Below are positions 8,294 through 17,586 of a DNA stretch of 45,963 bases, piece after piece. The notes beneath the pieces were generated by a model, which was not told the origin of the DNA, made no database searches, and worked only from the letters and a program-made list of their open reading frames with translations. The stretch comes from Actinomycetes bacterium (lineage in GTDB: Bacteria; Actinomycetota; Acidimicrobiia; Acidimicrobiales; JAKAVM01). Position 1 is the first letter of the stretch; every line of letters begins with the position of its first letter. The stretch covers positions 1-45,963 of the forward strand of contig JAKAVM010000035.1 in assembly GCA_021827485.1 (NCBI GenBank). Reading direction: 5' to 3'. Both the position numbers and the translations under genes were made by a program.

Positions 8294-9044
8294 AGATAGG
8301 GGTGATCGGAAGAAATTTTTTTCTTTCGATGAAGAAAGTGACCTGCTTGCTATCTTTGGTGCAATTGTAATCCCAATTGTTGCTTATTTCGTCTTGCCAG
8401 CGATTCCTGCCAAGACTCGTTCTTCAGTAGGACTGGGTTTCGGAGCGCTTTTGGTATTAGTAGTAGTTCTATTTATTAGCAGCCGGTTGCGTGGACTTAG
8501 ATCTGTCGTTGATTCTAGCCAGACTGCAATTGATCGACTGCTCACCGAGAAGAGTCAAGATGATGCTGCCGGAATTCTTCACAAAGGTGCGATTCGAAAT
8601 GTCTCACTTAGAACAACTACTATTCACAAAATTATCAATTCTCTTATATCGGAAATTTCTGAAGAGCGTAGAGAACAAGCACTTAGGGTAGCTGGATTGT
8701 CAGTAGGACGTCACTGGGGGCGGTCATTCTTGGATGAGTGTCGTAGATCACATATCGACGTAAAGAACCTAGAACAGACTCTAGACCTATGGTCGGATTA
8801 TGACGCAACTGCTGGCATGGGACGGTTTCGATTTTCGTTAAGTTCTGTTGGTAGCGGAACCGTCTTCTTGGCGGATGGCTTTCTATCTGATGAAGATGCG
8901 AACTTTCCACTTGACTATTTAGTGGCAGGTTATATCGAAGGGACCTTAGAGATACTTCTTGAGCGACCAATAAGAGTTCAGCTAGCCAGCCCTTCATCTA
9001 GACCGCACACTGAAACTATTTTTTACGTTAATGCGCCGCAGTAA
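8280..9044 (+). CDS. Membrane protein with V4R-like C-terminal domain
   Basis: 254 aa. Two hydrophobic segments near the N-terminus (about residues 20-43 and 48-66) should form a membrane hairpin. A helical linker follows (SSQTAIDRLLTEKSQDDAAG). The C-terminal ~110 residues (VAGLSVGRHWGRSF to the end) resemble the V4R/4-vinyl-reductase-like sensor fold, including the LVAGYIEGTLEILLERPIRV segment typical of its last helix and strand. The Cys residues usual there are absent (ASPSSRPHTETIFYVN), so metal binding is doubtful. GTG 8280 is preferred because GAGG (8270-8273) is 6 nt upstream. It overlaps the asparaginase stop by 14 nt, implying translational coupling and perhaps a shared role. The V4R call is from pattern only. 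Confidence 0.6.
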   Translation: MSSTRDRGDRKKFFSFDEESDLLAIFGAIVIPIVAYFVLPAIPAKTRSSVGLGFGALLVLVVVLFISSRLRGLRSVVDSSQTAIDRLLTEKSQDDAAGILHKGAIRNVSLRTTTIHKIINSLISEISEERREQALRVAGLSVGRHWGRSFLDECRRSHIDVKNLEQTLDLWSDYDATAGMGRFRFSLSSVGSGTVFLADGFLSDEDANFPLDYLVAGYIEGTLEILLERPIRVQLASPSSRPHTETIFYVNAPQ

Positions 9045-9067
9045 TTATCGCTTCAGAAATTATCCGT

Positions 9068-10159
9068 TTAGGAAATCAGCCCTTCGGACTTTGCTAGCTT
9101 TGCCAGCGAAACTTTAGGGCGAGAACCCATGTGCGAAATAATCTCAGCGGCTGCTAAGTTGCCAAGCATTCCAGACTGCTCCAAATTTACGTGATCAAGA
9201 CTTTGTCTAAGAGTTAGATCAGAATACCCTCGAACTTGTCTAGTCAACCCAAAAAGGAATCCCGCTGCATAAAGGTCACCTGCACCAGTGGTATCTACTA
9301 CTCCAGAAAGTTTTTTTGATTCAATAGTCACTGATTCATCACCAAACAGGATCAAGGAACCCTTGGCTCCGCGGGTTAGAGCAGCCAACACATTATTCGA
9401 TGCAATTCTTTCCGCCGCCTTAGAAAAACTATCTTTATAGAGCAAGCTAACTTCTTCCTCATTACCAAAAACAATGTCAACGTAAACCCCTGAAGAGTCC
9501 GAAGGCGAGCTTGCACCTTCGATTAGCTCTTGTAGTTCGTCTCGATGTCGTTCTACCACATAAGGATCTGATAGCGATAGTGCGACTAGATGACCAGCTT
9601 GATGAGTCGCGGTCATTGCATGCTTTAGCGCATCCTTAGTTCGATCTAAGTCCCACAAATATCCCTCCAGATATGTGACCATTGCATTTTCGATAAGAGA
9701 AGTATCAATATCTACTTCTGTCAACTGCCCTGCTACTCCCAAGAATGTAGCCATGGTACGCTCGGCATCAGGGGTTACAAAAATATAGCAACGTCCAGTA
9801 GCATCACCACTATCGTGCGGCCTGTGGGCTGCCTTGTGACGAAAAGTTACTCCAGCTTTAGTAATATCGCCATCAAAGGCCTTGCCGAAATCATCCTTGG
9901 CTATCCGCCCAATGAAACCCGCCTTTGCCCCCAGAGACGCTAGACCAACGCACGTATTTGCAACAGATCCGCCAGATATATAACTCTCCGGCGTTATCTT
10001 GGAAGTTGCTTGTTGGACAAAATCCAATCCAACCAGGCTCATAGCCCCCTTGGGTAGGCCAAATTCCTCAATCGTGTCTTCCCCTGAGCGTGCCATCACG
10101 TCTACTAGCGCATTTCCAATGCCGACTACATCAAATTCGTGTTTACGAGTAAGATTCAT
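9068..10159 (-). CDS. PfkB-family carbohydrate/nucleoside kinase
   Basis: 363 aa ribokinase-fold kinase. The N-terminal GIGNALVDVMAR strand, SGGSVANTCVGLASLG substrate region and C-terminal DTTGAGDLYAAGFLFGL (anion hole and catalytic Asp) are all present. The overall pattern, with an ISGGSVANT core and a GNEEEVSLL segment, is closest to the adenosine-kinase-like branch, but the substrate cannot be fixed by eye. It starts at ATG 10159, with the divergent lipoprotein gene starting about 55 bp away. Its 3' end converges with the V4R-like gene (about 23 bp apart). It is a cytosolic enzyme, probably in sugar or purine salvage. Confidence 0.85.
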   Translation of the reverse strand: MNLTRKHEFDVVGIGNALVDVMARSGEDTIEEFGLPKGAMSLVGLDFVQQATSKITPESYISGGSVANTCVGLASLGAKAGFIGRIAKDDFGKAFDGDITKAGVTFRHKAAHRPHDSGDATGRCYIFVTPDAERTMATFLGVAGQLTEVDIDTSLIENAMVTYLEGYLWDLDRTKDALKHAMTATHQAGHLVALSLSDPYVVERHRDELQELIEGASSPSDSSGVYVDIVFGNEEEVSLLYKDSFSKAAERIASNNVLAALTRGAKGSLILFGDESVTIESKKLSGVVDTTGAGDLYAAGFLFGLTRQVRGYSDLTLRQSLDHVNLEQSGMLGNLAAAEIISHMGSRPKVSLAKLAKSEGLIS

Positions 10160-10203
10160 CTCTTGTGCTGGCCTACCTTATCTTTCGAAAATTTTCTCAA
10201 GGC

Positions 10204-10215
10204 TACCATCCTAGT
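10204..10215 (+). promoter_or_regulatory. Candidate leaderless -10 box
   Basis: TACCAT (10204-10209) lies 6 nt before an in-frame TTG at 10216, which would give a well-formed lipoprotein signal. A leaderless TTG is unusual, so this is tentative. Confidence 0.35.
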
Positions 10216-11376
10216 TTGAACGCCAGTGATCATTCTAGATTAGGGCATAATTTTTCTAAGCAAATTATCGCTATGGCATTAGGGGTTATAGTTCTCAGCG
10301 CTACCTTAGCGAGCTGCTCAAACCAAGGATCTCCCTCGAAGCCAGTTGCTATCTCTGTGAGAATTGGCAAAAACCATCCGATACTTTTTGGGATTATACC
10401 GGGCGGAACCTCAACTTCGGATCTCTCGGATCTACACTCGCTTGATGGCGGAAAAACAATGCTTGTCCACATCTATGAGGCCTGGAATAACCATTATGGA
10501 ACGAACCCTCCCTGGTTAAGATCTCTAACCAATGAAATCTCCGTATATAGCAAACGAAATCTAAAACTGGAAATCGTACTTCGATATATGTCGCAAAGTG
10601 GAAACGTCATGGGATATACCAACTTTGTCCGAGACTTTGTATATATACTTTCCAAATTCAAAGCAGTTCGTTCATTACAGATCACCAATGAAGCAAACTC
10701 CCCTTTGAACTCTCAAGCCTCCGATGGAGCTTTCCCTAACGCAAACCAGGCACTAGTTTCAGGGATCCAAGCAGCCCACGCTGAGATCGCCCGGATCCAT
10801 TCCAAGATACAACTTGGATTCAATGCAGCATTTGAACCAATTACTCTTCTTGGCGACTGGTACAAATCGCTAAATCAGCTTTCTCTAGCTGATTCTTCTG
10901 GGAGGGAGTCATTGGCTTCGCAAATTAACTGGGTCGGAATTGACTTGTATCCAGGGACGTATTTTCCTCCTTTGGCTTCAGCCAATAACCGAACTGCCTT
11001 TGAAAGCTCGGCTACAAAAACAGTCATAAATGCCCTCAATCAGCTGCGTACTCAAGCAATGCCTCAAGGAGAGTTCTCCAAAAAGATTCAAATTGAAATA
11101 ACCGAGATCGGTTATGCAACAAGTGTGAGGTGGTCCCATACTAGTACTGATCAAAATCTTGCCCTAGAAGGTTTCCTGAAAGCTGCCTGCGATGTTCACG
11201 CCCAAGATAATCTCTCAACGTTTGAATTTTTCGATCTGCAAGACGCGAAGCAACCGAGCGCATATCTAAGCCCGACGACACTTCACCTGCCATGGCGATT
11301 TGGACTTGTAACCTACGACAACGCACGCAAGCCTGCATTTACCACCTACCATAACTTAATCGATAAGGGCTGCTGA
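10216..11376 (+). CDS. Lipoprotein with glycoside-hydrolase-like (TIM-barrel) domain
   Basis: 386 aa from TTG 10216; the frame is open back to GTG 10165. The signal peptide ends in the lipobox LSATLASC, so the mature protein should be lipid-anchored on the outer face of the membrane. The rest looks like a clan-A glycosidase barrel: HIYEAWNNHYG early, SLQITNEANSPLNS with a candidate acid/base Glu, INWVGIDLYPGTYF, and IEITEIGYATS with a candidate nucleophile Glu. A C-terminal WRFGLVTYDNARKPAF is typical of such barrels. Family and substrate are not assignable by eye. It is divergent from the PfkB gene and 84 nt upstream of the aminopeptidase gene. The start is uncertain. Confidence 0.7.
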   Translation: MNASDHSRLGHNFSKQIIAMALGVIVLSATLASCSNQGSPSKPVAISVRIGKNHPILFGIIPGGTSTSDLSDLHSLDGGKTMLVHIYEAWNNHYGTNPPWLRSLTNEISVYSKRNLKLEIVLRYMSQSGNVMGYTNFVRDFVYILSKFKAVRSLQITNEANSPLNSQASDGAFPNANQALVSGIQAAHAEIARIHSKIQLGFNAAFEPITLLGDWYKSLNQLSLADSSGRESLASQINWVGIDLYPGTYFPPLASANNRTAFESSATKTVINALNQLRTQAMPQGEFSKKIQIEITEIGYATSVRWSHTSTDQNLALEGFLKAACDVHAQDNLSTFEFFDLQDAKQPSAYLSPTTLHLPWRFGLVTYDNARKPAFTTYHNLIDKGC

Positions 11377-11460
11377 AGGCCCTGGTGAATTTGCGAACAA
11401 CTTACCTGGTCGAGGAGCTAAATGGCCCCATATCCGCTGGGCATCTAAGGTAAGAGCACG

Positions 11461-14046
11461 ATGGATTTTAGATTACCCCGCAACGTAGAACCTCTCAATT
11501 ATGAGATTCATCTTTCTCCTGATTTAGAGAAGTTTGTATTCAAAGGATCAGTTTCCATTGAAGTCCGCGTCATTACGGCAACTTCTCAAATTGTGCTCAA
11601 CAGTGCAGATCTGTCAATTGCCGATGTAAGACTTTGCTCAAAGTCCGGAACAATTGTGAAGGTAACCCACAGCCTCGATAAGGACAGTGAGCAGCTACTT
11701 GTAAATTTCGAAAATGCAATCAACCCTGGAACCTGGATTTTAGAAATTCAATTTTCAGGAGAGCTTACCGACAAACTTCGAGGATTCTATCGATCTAGAT
11801 TTAATGCTCCCGATGGCTCAAGCCAGATAATAGCCACTACCCAGTTTGAAGCCACTGATGCTCGACGAGCCTTTCCTTGTTGGGACGAGCCAGACCGCAA
11901 AGCTACGTTTGAAATCACTCTAGATGTTCCTAAAGATCTATTAGCCGTATCGAACACAAGAGTTATCTCTGAAGAGCAGATCAATGACAAGATAAAGCGA
12001 GTTAGATTTGCAAGAACAATAAAGATGTCTACTTATCTTGTCGCTTTTGTCATAGGCCCTCTCGAATCAACTAAACCACTTCAAGTAGATTCGGTTGAGC
12101 TCTCTATCATCTATCCGCCCGGTAAAGATAAGATGACCGACTTTGCTCTTGAAATTGGCGCACATGCATTACGATTTTTTAGCCAATGGTTTGGAATAGA
12201 TTATCCTGGTGACAAATTAGATCTCATTGCGATACCAGATTTTGCTTTTGGCGCTATGGAAAATCTTGGAGCGGTAACTTTCCGCGAAACTGCACTCTTG
12301 GTCGATCCCCTAAGCGCATCACGAGTTGACTTCGAGCGCGTTTGCGATGTTGTGGCACATGAAATCGCCCACATGTGGTTTGGCGATTTAGTGACCATGA
12401 AATGGTGGAATGGGATCTGGCTCAATGAAGCTTTCGCTACTTTTGCAGAGATGTGCTGTGTAGATGCCTTCAGGCCCAACTGGAACCGTTGGGCCACTTT
12501 CGGGCTGACACGTTCTGGAGCAATGGCAACCGATGAGCTATCTTCCACAAGGCCTATCGAATTCCCGGTTGTACGCCCCGAGGAAGCCCAAGGAATGTTC
12601 GACGTATTGACCTACGAAAAAGGCGCTGGGGTTCTTCGAATGCTTGAACGTTATCTGGGCCCTGATGCATTTCTAACTGGCCTGAGGCTTTATCTCAATG
12701 ATCATCTTTATGGCAATGCTGAAACTACAGACCTTTGGGATGCGATTGAAAGTTCCAGCGGAGCTCCAATCCGTTCGGTAATGGACTCTTGGATTTTCCA
12801 AGGCGGCCACCCTCTGGTCTCATGTGAGATCAAGGCTAGCGATGACGGGTTCTACTTGGCATTAACCCAAGAGCCTTTTCGACTAACACGCGATAGGGCA
12901 AATTCCGGATTAGATTCGATTGGATCAGACTTCCAAGTTCCCGTCCAGGTAAGAACTGTCACAGATCAAAGTGTTGAGGAATTTAAGCTCCTCCTTGATT
13001 CAGATGGAGCGGGCATTGAACTGGTTGGAGAGCCAGATCTAGTGGTCATAAATTCAGGAGGAAGCGGGTTCTATCGATCTCAGTACTCCCAGGCACTAAA
13101 CTCCAAACTTGTTGACCATCTTGAACTTTTAGATCTGGTAGAGATATTCAATCTAGTGTCAGATAACTGGGCACTGGCGCTAAGCGGGAACGGTACTATT
13201 GAACAGTACTTATCAGTAATTCACAAGCTTAGGTCGGACGATCCAAACGTTTGGACTAATATTGCAAATTCCTTTGCCTTTATTGACTTAGCGGCAACCT
13301 ACTCTGAGTCGTGCGATGATATACGTCGGTCTCTCGCTAAGTTTACCTGCTCGCTCTTCTCAATTCAGTTAGATCGAATTGGATCTTTGCCGATACCTAG
13401 TGAGGATGAAAAGATTGGGACCTTGCGCTCGGTACTCCTCAGAGGGCTGGGGACTTTTGGACAGGATTCTAAGACGATTACATGGGCAAATCAGTCATTC
13501 TCACAATACCTTGAGAATGTAAATGCGCTCTCCCCTGACCTGGTAAGTGCAGTTGTAACAATAGTGTCCACAACCGGCGATTCCCAAGTCTATGATTTGG
13601 TACAGAGTCGCTACTTATCGCCAATCTCGCCCCAGGATGAGGTGAGATTCCTAATGGCATTGTATAACTTCCAAGACCTTGATCTTTTCAAGCGATCTCT
13701 GGAGTATACTTTCTCTGGGGTACGCACCCAGAACGCACCATTTGTTTTGCTATCTGCACTTGCAAATCGGTCTCTGGCAGCCCAAGGATGGCAATTTATC
13801 AAAAATAACTGGGAAAAGATAAATGCTACATTGCCCGAACAGATGATTTGTCGAGCCCTTGAGAACATATCTAATCTCTGCTCACGAGAGTTAGCTAACG
13901 ATATCTCAGATTTTTTTGCTACCCGATCTCTCAAGACTGGTCAGCGTACGCTTGATCAGACTCTCGAACGGCTCTACGTAAATCTAAATTTTGTCGAAGG
14001 AAATTTTTCGGCCTTGGCGAAAACATTCAACAAATTCAAGGGCTGA
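11461..14046 (+). CDS. pepN: M1-family zinc aminopeptidase
   Basis: 861 aa metallo-aminopeptidase that removes N-terminal residues from peptides. The N-terminal beta domain includes TQFEATDARRAFPCWDEPDR. The exopeptidase motif GAMENLG is at residue ~264. The zinc site HEIAH (~300) is followed 18 residues later by the third ligand Glu in WLNEAF. The C-terminal ERAP1-like helical domain occupies roughly residues 520-861. The length is typical of actinobacterial PepN. ATG 11461 has TAAGGT 9 nt upstream and only a weak ribosome site, so the leader is very short. It converges with the TIG-protein gene with just 4 nt between stops. Confidence 0.95.
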   Translation: MDFRLPRNVEPLNYEIHLSPDLEKFVFKGSVSIEVRVITATSQIVLNSADLSIADVRLCSKSGTIVKVTHSLDKDSEQLLVNFENAINPGTWILEIQFSGELTDKLRGFYRSRFNAPDGSSQIIATTQFEATDARRAFPCWDEPDRKATFEITLDVPKDLLAVSNTRVISEEQINDKIKRVRFARTIKMSTYLVAFVIGPLESTKPLQVDSVELSIIYPPGKDKMTDFALEIGAHALRFFSQWFGIDYPGDKLDLIAIPDFAFGAMENLGAVTFRETALLVDPLSASRVDFERVCDVVAHEIAHMWFGDLVTMKWWNGIWLNEAFATFAEMCCVDAFRPNWNRWATFGLTRSGAMATDELSSTRPIEFPVVRPEEAQGMFDVLTYEKGAGVLRMLERYLGPDAFLTGLRLYLNDHLYGNAETTDLWDAIESSSGAPIRSVMDSWIFQGGHPLVSCEIKASDDGFYLALTQEPFRLTRDRANSGLDSIGSDFQVPVQVRTVTDQSVEEFKLLLDSDGAGIELVGEPDLVVINSGGSGFYRSQYSQALNSKLVDHLELLDLVEIFNLVSDNWALALSGNGTIEQYLSVIHKLRSDDPNVWTNIANSFAFIDLAATYSESCDDIRRSLAKFTCSLFSIQLDRIGSLPIPSEDEKIGTLRSVLLRGLGTFGQDSKTITWANQSFSQYLENVNALSPDLVSAVVTIVSTTGDSQVYDLVQSRYLSPISPQDEVRFLMALYNFQDLDLFKRSLEYTFSGVRTQNAPFVLLSALANRSLAAQGWQFIKNNWEKINATLPEQMICRALENISNLCSRELANDISDFFATRSLKTGQRTLDQTLERLYVNLNFVEGNFSALAKTFNKFKG

Positions 14047-14050
14047 GAGT

Positions 14051-15280
14051 CTAACTTTTTCGGCCAACAATAGTTGGTGAGACAGGGGCACTAGTAGTAA
14101 TCGAAGCAGTACTAGGGGTTTGGGTGGCTATCGTAGTAATCGAAGCAGCACTAGGGGTTTGGGTGGCTATCGTAGTAGTCGGAGGACATAACTGAACCGA
14201 TCCAACTCGTATCGCCGGTATATTTACCGAGTATGAAAATTGACCCATGCTAGTTGGGGCTGACTCACCTTGAGGATTTATAACTCTAATGTCCACAACT
14301 CCGGAACCAGGAGGGGACACCGTCGTTATTAGCCCTGGGCTAACAACTGTAAACGTGCTAGCCGCAGTATTTCCAAAAAGAACCTGTGTAGTCCCGTTGA
14401 AACCAGTTCCTTCAATGCTTACGGGCGCCCCGCCGGTTGGAAGTCCTGCAGGTGGATTAATACCTTCGACGGTGGGAATTACCGCTGGAACTGCGATGGA
14501 GGCTGGGGGGAATGATGTTGTGGTGGTGCTACTCGTCGATGTCGTGGTCGGGGGTGGATTATTTGTGTAGGTATATACCGCCGCGGCACTAAATCCAATC
14601 AACTGCCATGGAATGGTGGTTGTTAGCACGTAACTATCTGGAGTTGCCAACATTACATAAGCAGTATTGGAATTATTCTGAGAAGGTGGGACCGAAGGCA
14701 CATATATCTCTGTATTAGATACAACCGTTGATGCTACAGGAACTAAGTCTTCAGTCCCATTGGGGAACTGACCAAAATCAAAAACAGGCCACACGTTGAA
14801 GTTTCCTGGCTGACCAAACCCAATCCCGGATATCGTCATAGAATTTCCTCCGCTTGGTAGTCCAGCAGTCGGATAGATACCCGTAAATATAAAAGGCTGA
14901 GGATTGAAAGTCGTGATAGCAACAGTCTGCGCCTGTGGCGCCAAAGCGCTGGTGTAAGCCGCTAGAGAACCATTGTAAGCCACCTGTGAGGCTTTTCCAA
15001 TCCCTTGTGAAGCCTTGCCTTCTGCCTGAGCTGCGCCCCCACTTGAGATAAGTGGAATCTTGGTTGTTGGAGAACTCACACCATGGCTAGTGGCCTGGGT
15101 AGTAGTCGAGCTGCAACCTGATTTCGCTGAAGCAACGCTGGGGGTTGGTGAAGAACTTGAACTCACCGAGTTAACCAGAGCAGCGGCACTGCCCGAAACT
15201 ATTATTCCTGCAGCCGCAGCTAGCACAACAGATAGCGTCGACCACCGCCGAACCTTCTTTGATTGGGATTCGACCTTCAT
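14051..15280 (-). CDS. Secreted protein with two IPT/TIG domains and Thr/Pro-rich linkers
   Basis: 409 aa. A basic start (MKVESQSKKVRRW) and hydrophobic segment (residues ~14-37) form a signal or anchor. A Ser/Thr-rich spacer follows, then a first TIG-like domain (FIFTGIYPTAGLPSGGNSMT onward, ~130-245), a PPPTTTSTSSTTTTSF linker, and a second TIG domain (VEGINPPAGLPTGGAPVSIE onward, ~270-350). The tail has a duplicated 13-residue unit (ATQTPSAASITTI). No sortase motif is seen. ATG 15280 is 4 nt after the stop of the lipoprotein gene and is preceded by GGGGGA, so it is the last gene of the xseA-xseB-lipoprotein-TIG unit. It is probably a surface protein of unknown role. Confidence 0.8.
   Translation of the reverse strand: MKVESQSKKVRRWSTLSVVLAAAAGIIVSGSAAALVNSVSSSSSPTPSVASAKSGCSSTTTQATSHGVSSPTTKIPLISSGGAAQAEGKASQGIGKASQVAYNGSLAAYTSALAPQAQTVAITTFNPQPFIFTGIYPTAGLPSGGNSMTISGIGFGQPGNFNVWPVFDFGQFPNGTEDLVPVASTVVSNTEIYVPSVPPSQNNSNTAYVMLATPDSYVLTTTIPWQLIGFSAAAVYTYTNNPPPTTTSTSSTTTTSFPPASIAVPAVIPTVEGINPPAGLPTGGAPVSIEGTGFNGTTQVLFGNTAASTFTVVSPGLITTVSPPGSGVVDIRVINPQGESAPTSMGQFSYSVNIPAIRVGSVQLCPPTTTIATQTPSAASITTIATQTPSTASITTSAPVSPTIVGRKS
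14094..14177. repeat. 39-nt in-frame tandem repeat in TIG-protein gene
   Basis: Two nearly identical 39-nt units (14094-14132 and 14133-14171) plus the first 6 nt of a third. They encode a 13-residue Thr/Pro/Ser unit at the C-terminus. The plus strand carries GGGG and GGG tracts in each unit. Confidence 0.9.
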
Positions 15281-15284
15281 AGCA

Positions 15285-15986
15285 TCATCCCCCAGGGCTG
15301 ACCGCTAGCTTAGTGCACCTAGTTGAGTGAAAACCTTTCACTTTATAAATCCTACAGGAAGATGGGCTAGAAGTCTCTATTTCTGGAACCCCTCCATTTG
15401 CAGCCGTCGACATTACATCATTGGAGAATTTCGACTTGCCTCGTGAGATCAACTCAATTCCAACACCACTTGGGCTTGAAGCGACAATCTTAGAATTTGT
15501 GACGCTAAAATCGTGCACTCCTTTAGTGGGAGGATAACCCAGCCCTACCTCCACTAAGATTCCGCGAAAAATATTGATCTTGTCATTAGCTAATTGGACT
15601 GTCTGCCCTGCACCACTTGAAGATACCGACAACGAAGCTGAAGGATTCAGACCAGTTATCTCTGACGATTTAATTATTAAGTTTGAGTTCGCACCCAATA
15701 CAACTCCTAAAGTGGCTACCTTCAAATTGGACGAATCTATCGTTAGTGACCCGCCATCAATTTCGAGAAGACAGCTCCTAGTAAACGCAATGTTCGCGCC
15801 TGAGATTGTTGCTTTTGATTGAATAGATAGCGTGCTGTTTGTATTTGCCTTACCCGAACAAGTCTTGAGTAGCTTTGACTCCCACAATCGAGAGCTTGAT
15901 GCAAGAGCTGAATTTGAGGAAGAACAAGCGGTCAGTGCTAGTCCGCAAGCAACCACTGCGAGCAAAAGCCGCCTCTTGCTATACAT
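15285..15986 (-). CDS. Lipoprotein of unknown function
   Basis: 233 aa from ATG 15986. The sequence MYSKRRLLLAVVACGLALTAC is a textbook lipoprotein signal with lipobox LTAC. The mature part is rich in short Ser/Asn beta-type strands (LSIQSKATISGANIAF, LTIDSSNLKVATLGVVLG, LIIKSSEITGL), suggesting a right-handed beta-helix or pectate-lyase-like fold. This is inference. An in-frame GTG/TTG pair at 16019/16016 with AGGA upstream, 23 nt after xseB, could add 10-11 residues. It is read in the same unit as xseA-xseB and the TIG protein; both downstream genes encode exported products, so they may act together at the cell surface. Confidence 0.7.
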   Translation of the reverse strand: MYSKRRLLLAVVACGLALTACSSSNSALASSSRLWESKLLKTCSGKANTNSTLSIQSKATISGANIAFTRSCLLEIDGGSLTIDSSNLKVATLGVVLGANSNLIIKSSEITGLNPSASLSVSSSGAGQTVQLANDKINIFRGILVEVGLGYPPTKGVHDFSVTNSKIVASSPSGVGIELISRGKSKFSNDVMSTAANGGVPEIETSSPSSCRIYKVKGFHSTRCTKLAVSPGG

Positions 15987-16041
15987 TTTGCTAGAAAAAA
16001 AGTAATGGATTGTCAACACCTTCCTGTAAATTACCAGAGTA

Positions 16042-16272
16042 TCAAGAATTTTGATTCTCCAATGAATCCAAAGTTACTTTAATGGAATCAAGGCGCTCCG
16101 AGGCAATTCGGTGAATTGTCTTAGCTTTTTCATACATCTGAGTTGCTAGTTCTATACCTATGTCCTTTGAAGCCATGTTTTGAGTTAGTGTTTCCAAAAG
16201 GGCAACTAATTCCTCATAAGTCAACTTATGAAGCTCTTCAACCTCTGGTACGTTTAATTGTTGGTCGTACAT
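16042..16272 (-). CDS. xseB: Exodeoxyribonuclease VII small subunit
   Basis: 76 aa, the normal size for XseB. LTYEELVALLETLTQNM at residues ~17-33 matches the conserved helix, followed by LATQMYEKAKTIHRIASERL, the second helix that packs on XseA. It pairs in multiple copies with the large subunit to digest single-stranded DNA. The gene lies 12 nt after xseA, the usual order. A lipoprotein gene follows about 55 nt later. Confidence 0.9.
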   Translation of the reverse strand: MYDQQLNVPEVEELHKLTYEELVALLETLTQNMASKDIGIELATQMYEKAKTIHRIASERLDSIKVTLDSLENQNS

Positions 16273-16284
16273 CTCATCTTTCGT

Positions 16285-17556
16285 CTATAAGGTGGTTTGG
16301 TCCGAATTACCTATTGTAACGCTAAAGGCACCATCGGATACCTCAACTGATAGTCGCTCTCTAATACTAACTTGCTTGGTCGATCGCACAACAGTTCCAC
16401 GCGAGTCTCTAACAATAGCGTACCCGCGATTTAGGACTTGGGTCGGCGAGAGCTGCTCTGCGAGATTACCCAGGCCGTTTAGTTGGGATATGCACTGCTC
16501 GTACCGACGTACAAGGGGTTCAGTGGGGTCAATTCGCTCCAAGCGCTCTCGCAACCCTAAAAACTTCATCGATACTGGCCCAAATAGATCAATACTTCTA
16601 AACTCACGCTCCAAGTAGCCATAATGGACCATCAAACTCCCGAGAATGTCAAAACTAGCTAACTTTGCTACACGCTGCTCCCTTGCTGATTGCAGAAAGT
16701 CTCGCGATGTCATAGTCAACATATCCAAATAACTTGTCAATTCAGCTTTTGAGGGAACAACTTTCATAGCTGCCAATGAAGGCGTGTTACAAGCCAGATC
16801 TGAAACCAGATCGCAAAGTGGATGGTCTTGCTCGTGCCCAATTGCAGTTACGACTGGATAGCGCAAGCTACATATTTTCCTGCATAGCTCTTCGCTTGAA
16901 AATGGAAACAGAGTCGAAGGTTCGCCGCCACCCCTTGCAACAATCACAACTTCAATATCTTGGTCCTCCTCAAACTCAATCAGCGCTCCGATAAGAGCAT
17001 TGGGAGCTTCCGGGCCACTTACTGCAACATGCTTGAATTTAAGTGGATACCCAGGGAAGCGCTCGGATGCAACCGACTTGATATCACCAATTACTGCAGC
17101 TTCTGCCCCAGTGATCACCCCAATTGCTTTAGGCAAGACTGGAATCTTTTTGCGAGGTCTTCTGGTGAGGCCGTCATGTTCTAATCTCTTTCTGATTTCA
17201 GCTAGTGCTCGCTCCACAGCTCCTTCGCCAACCGGGACACAATCAACCGCTTCTAGGCGTAGTTGACCGAAACGCTGAGCGAAAGCAACGCTTCCGTAGA
17301 CAATTACTCGATCTCCATCTTCGACTTTCACTTTTGCAGCAAACCTGGGCATTGCAGAAACTTGTATCACATGATTCTTATCTATTAGCGAAAAAAACTG
17401 CATACCACTAGCTTGTTTCTTGCACCCTTTTACTTCTCCTTCGACAGCAACTTGGCCTATTTGAGCAACTGATCGGGCAATCTCAATGCACAGTTTTGAA
17501 AGTGAGATAGTGGTATAACTCGAACCAGCCTGAATAGACGAGGTAACATTGGACAC
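16285..17556 (-). CDS. xseA: Exodeoxyribonuclease VII large subunit
   Basis: 423 aa catalytic subunit of ExoVII, a bidirectional single-strand DNA nuclease. The N-terminal OB fold (VAVEGEVKGCKKQASGMQFF onward) spans residues ~35-110. The catalytic domain includes KAIGVITGAEAAVIGDI, VVIVARGGGEPSTLFPFSSE and VTAIGHEQDHPLCDLVSDLA, then CNTPSLAAMKVVPSK. The C-terminus has the helical region and the final NRGYAIVRDSRGTVV segment. GTG 17556 has TAAAGT (17564-17569) 7 nt upstream, a leaderless layout. It heads the operon with xseB and is divergent from the UPF0016 gene. Confidence 0.95.
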   Translation of the reverse strand: MSNVTSSIQAGSSYTTISLSKLCIEIARSVAQIGQVAVEGEVKGCKKQASGMQFFSLIDKNHVIQVSAMPRFAAKVKVEDGDRVIVYGSVAFAQRFGQLRLEAVDCVPVGEGAVERALAEIRKRLEHDGLTRRPRKKIPVLPKAIGVITGAEAAVIGDIKSVASERFPGYPLKFKHVAVSGPEAPNALIGALIEFEEDQDIEVVIVARGGGEPSTLFPFSSEELCRKICSLRYPVVTAIGHEQDHPLCDLVSDLACNTPSLAAMKVVPSKAELTSYLDMLTMTSRDFLQSAREQRVAKLASFDILGSLMVHYGYLEREFRSIDLFGPVSMKFLGLRERLERIDPTEPLVRRYEQCISQLNGLGNLAEQLSPTQVLNRGYAIVRDSRGTVVRSTKQVSIRERLSVEVSDGAFSVTIGNSDQTTL

Positions 17557-17586
17557 CTTGCCAACTTTAGCTGATCCCTTTCTGAC

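Noticed and set aside
10165-10215. GTG at 10165 as start of the glycosidase-like lipoprotein
   Set aside because: It would give a long non-signal-like extension before the lipobox; TTG 10216 behind TACCAT fits better, though this is not certain.
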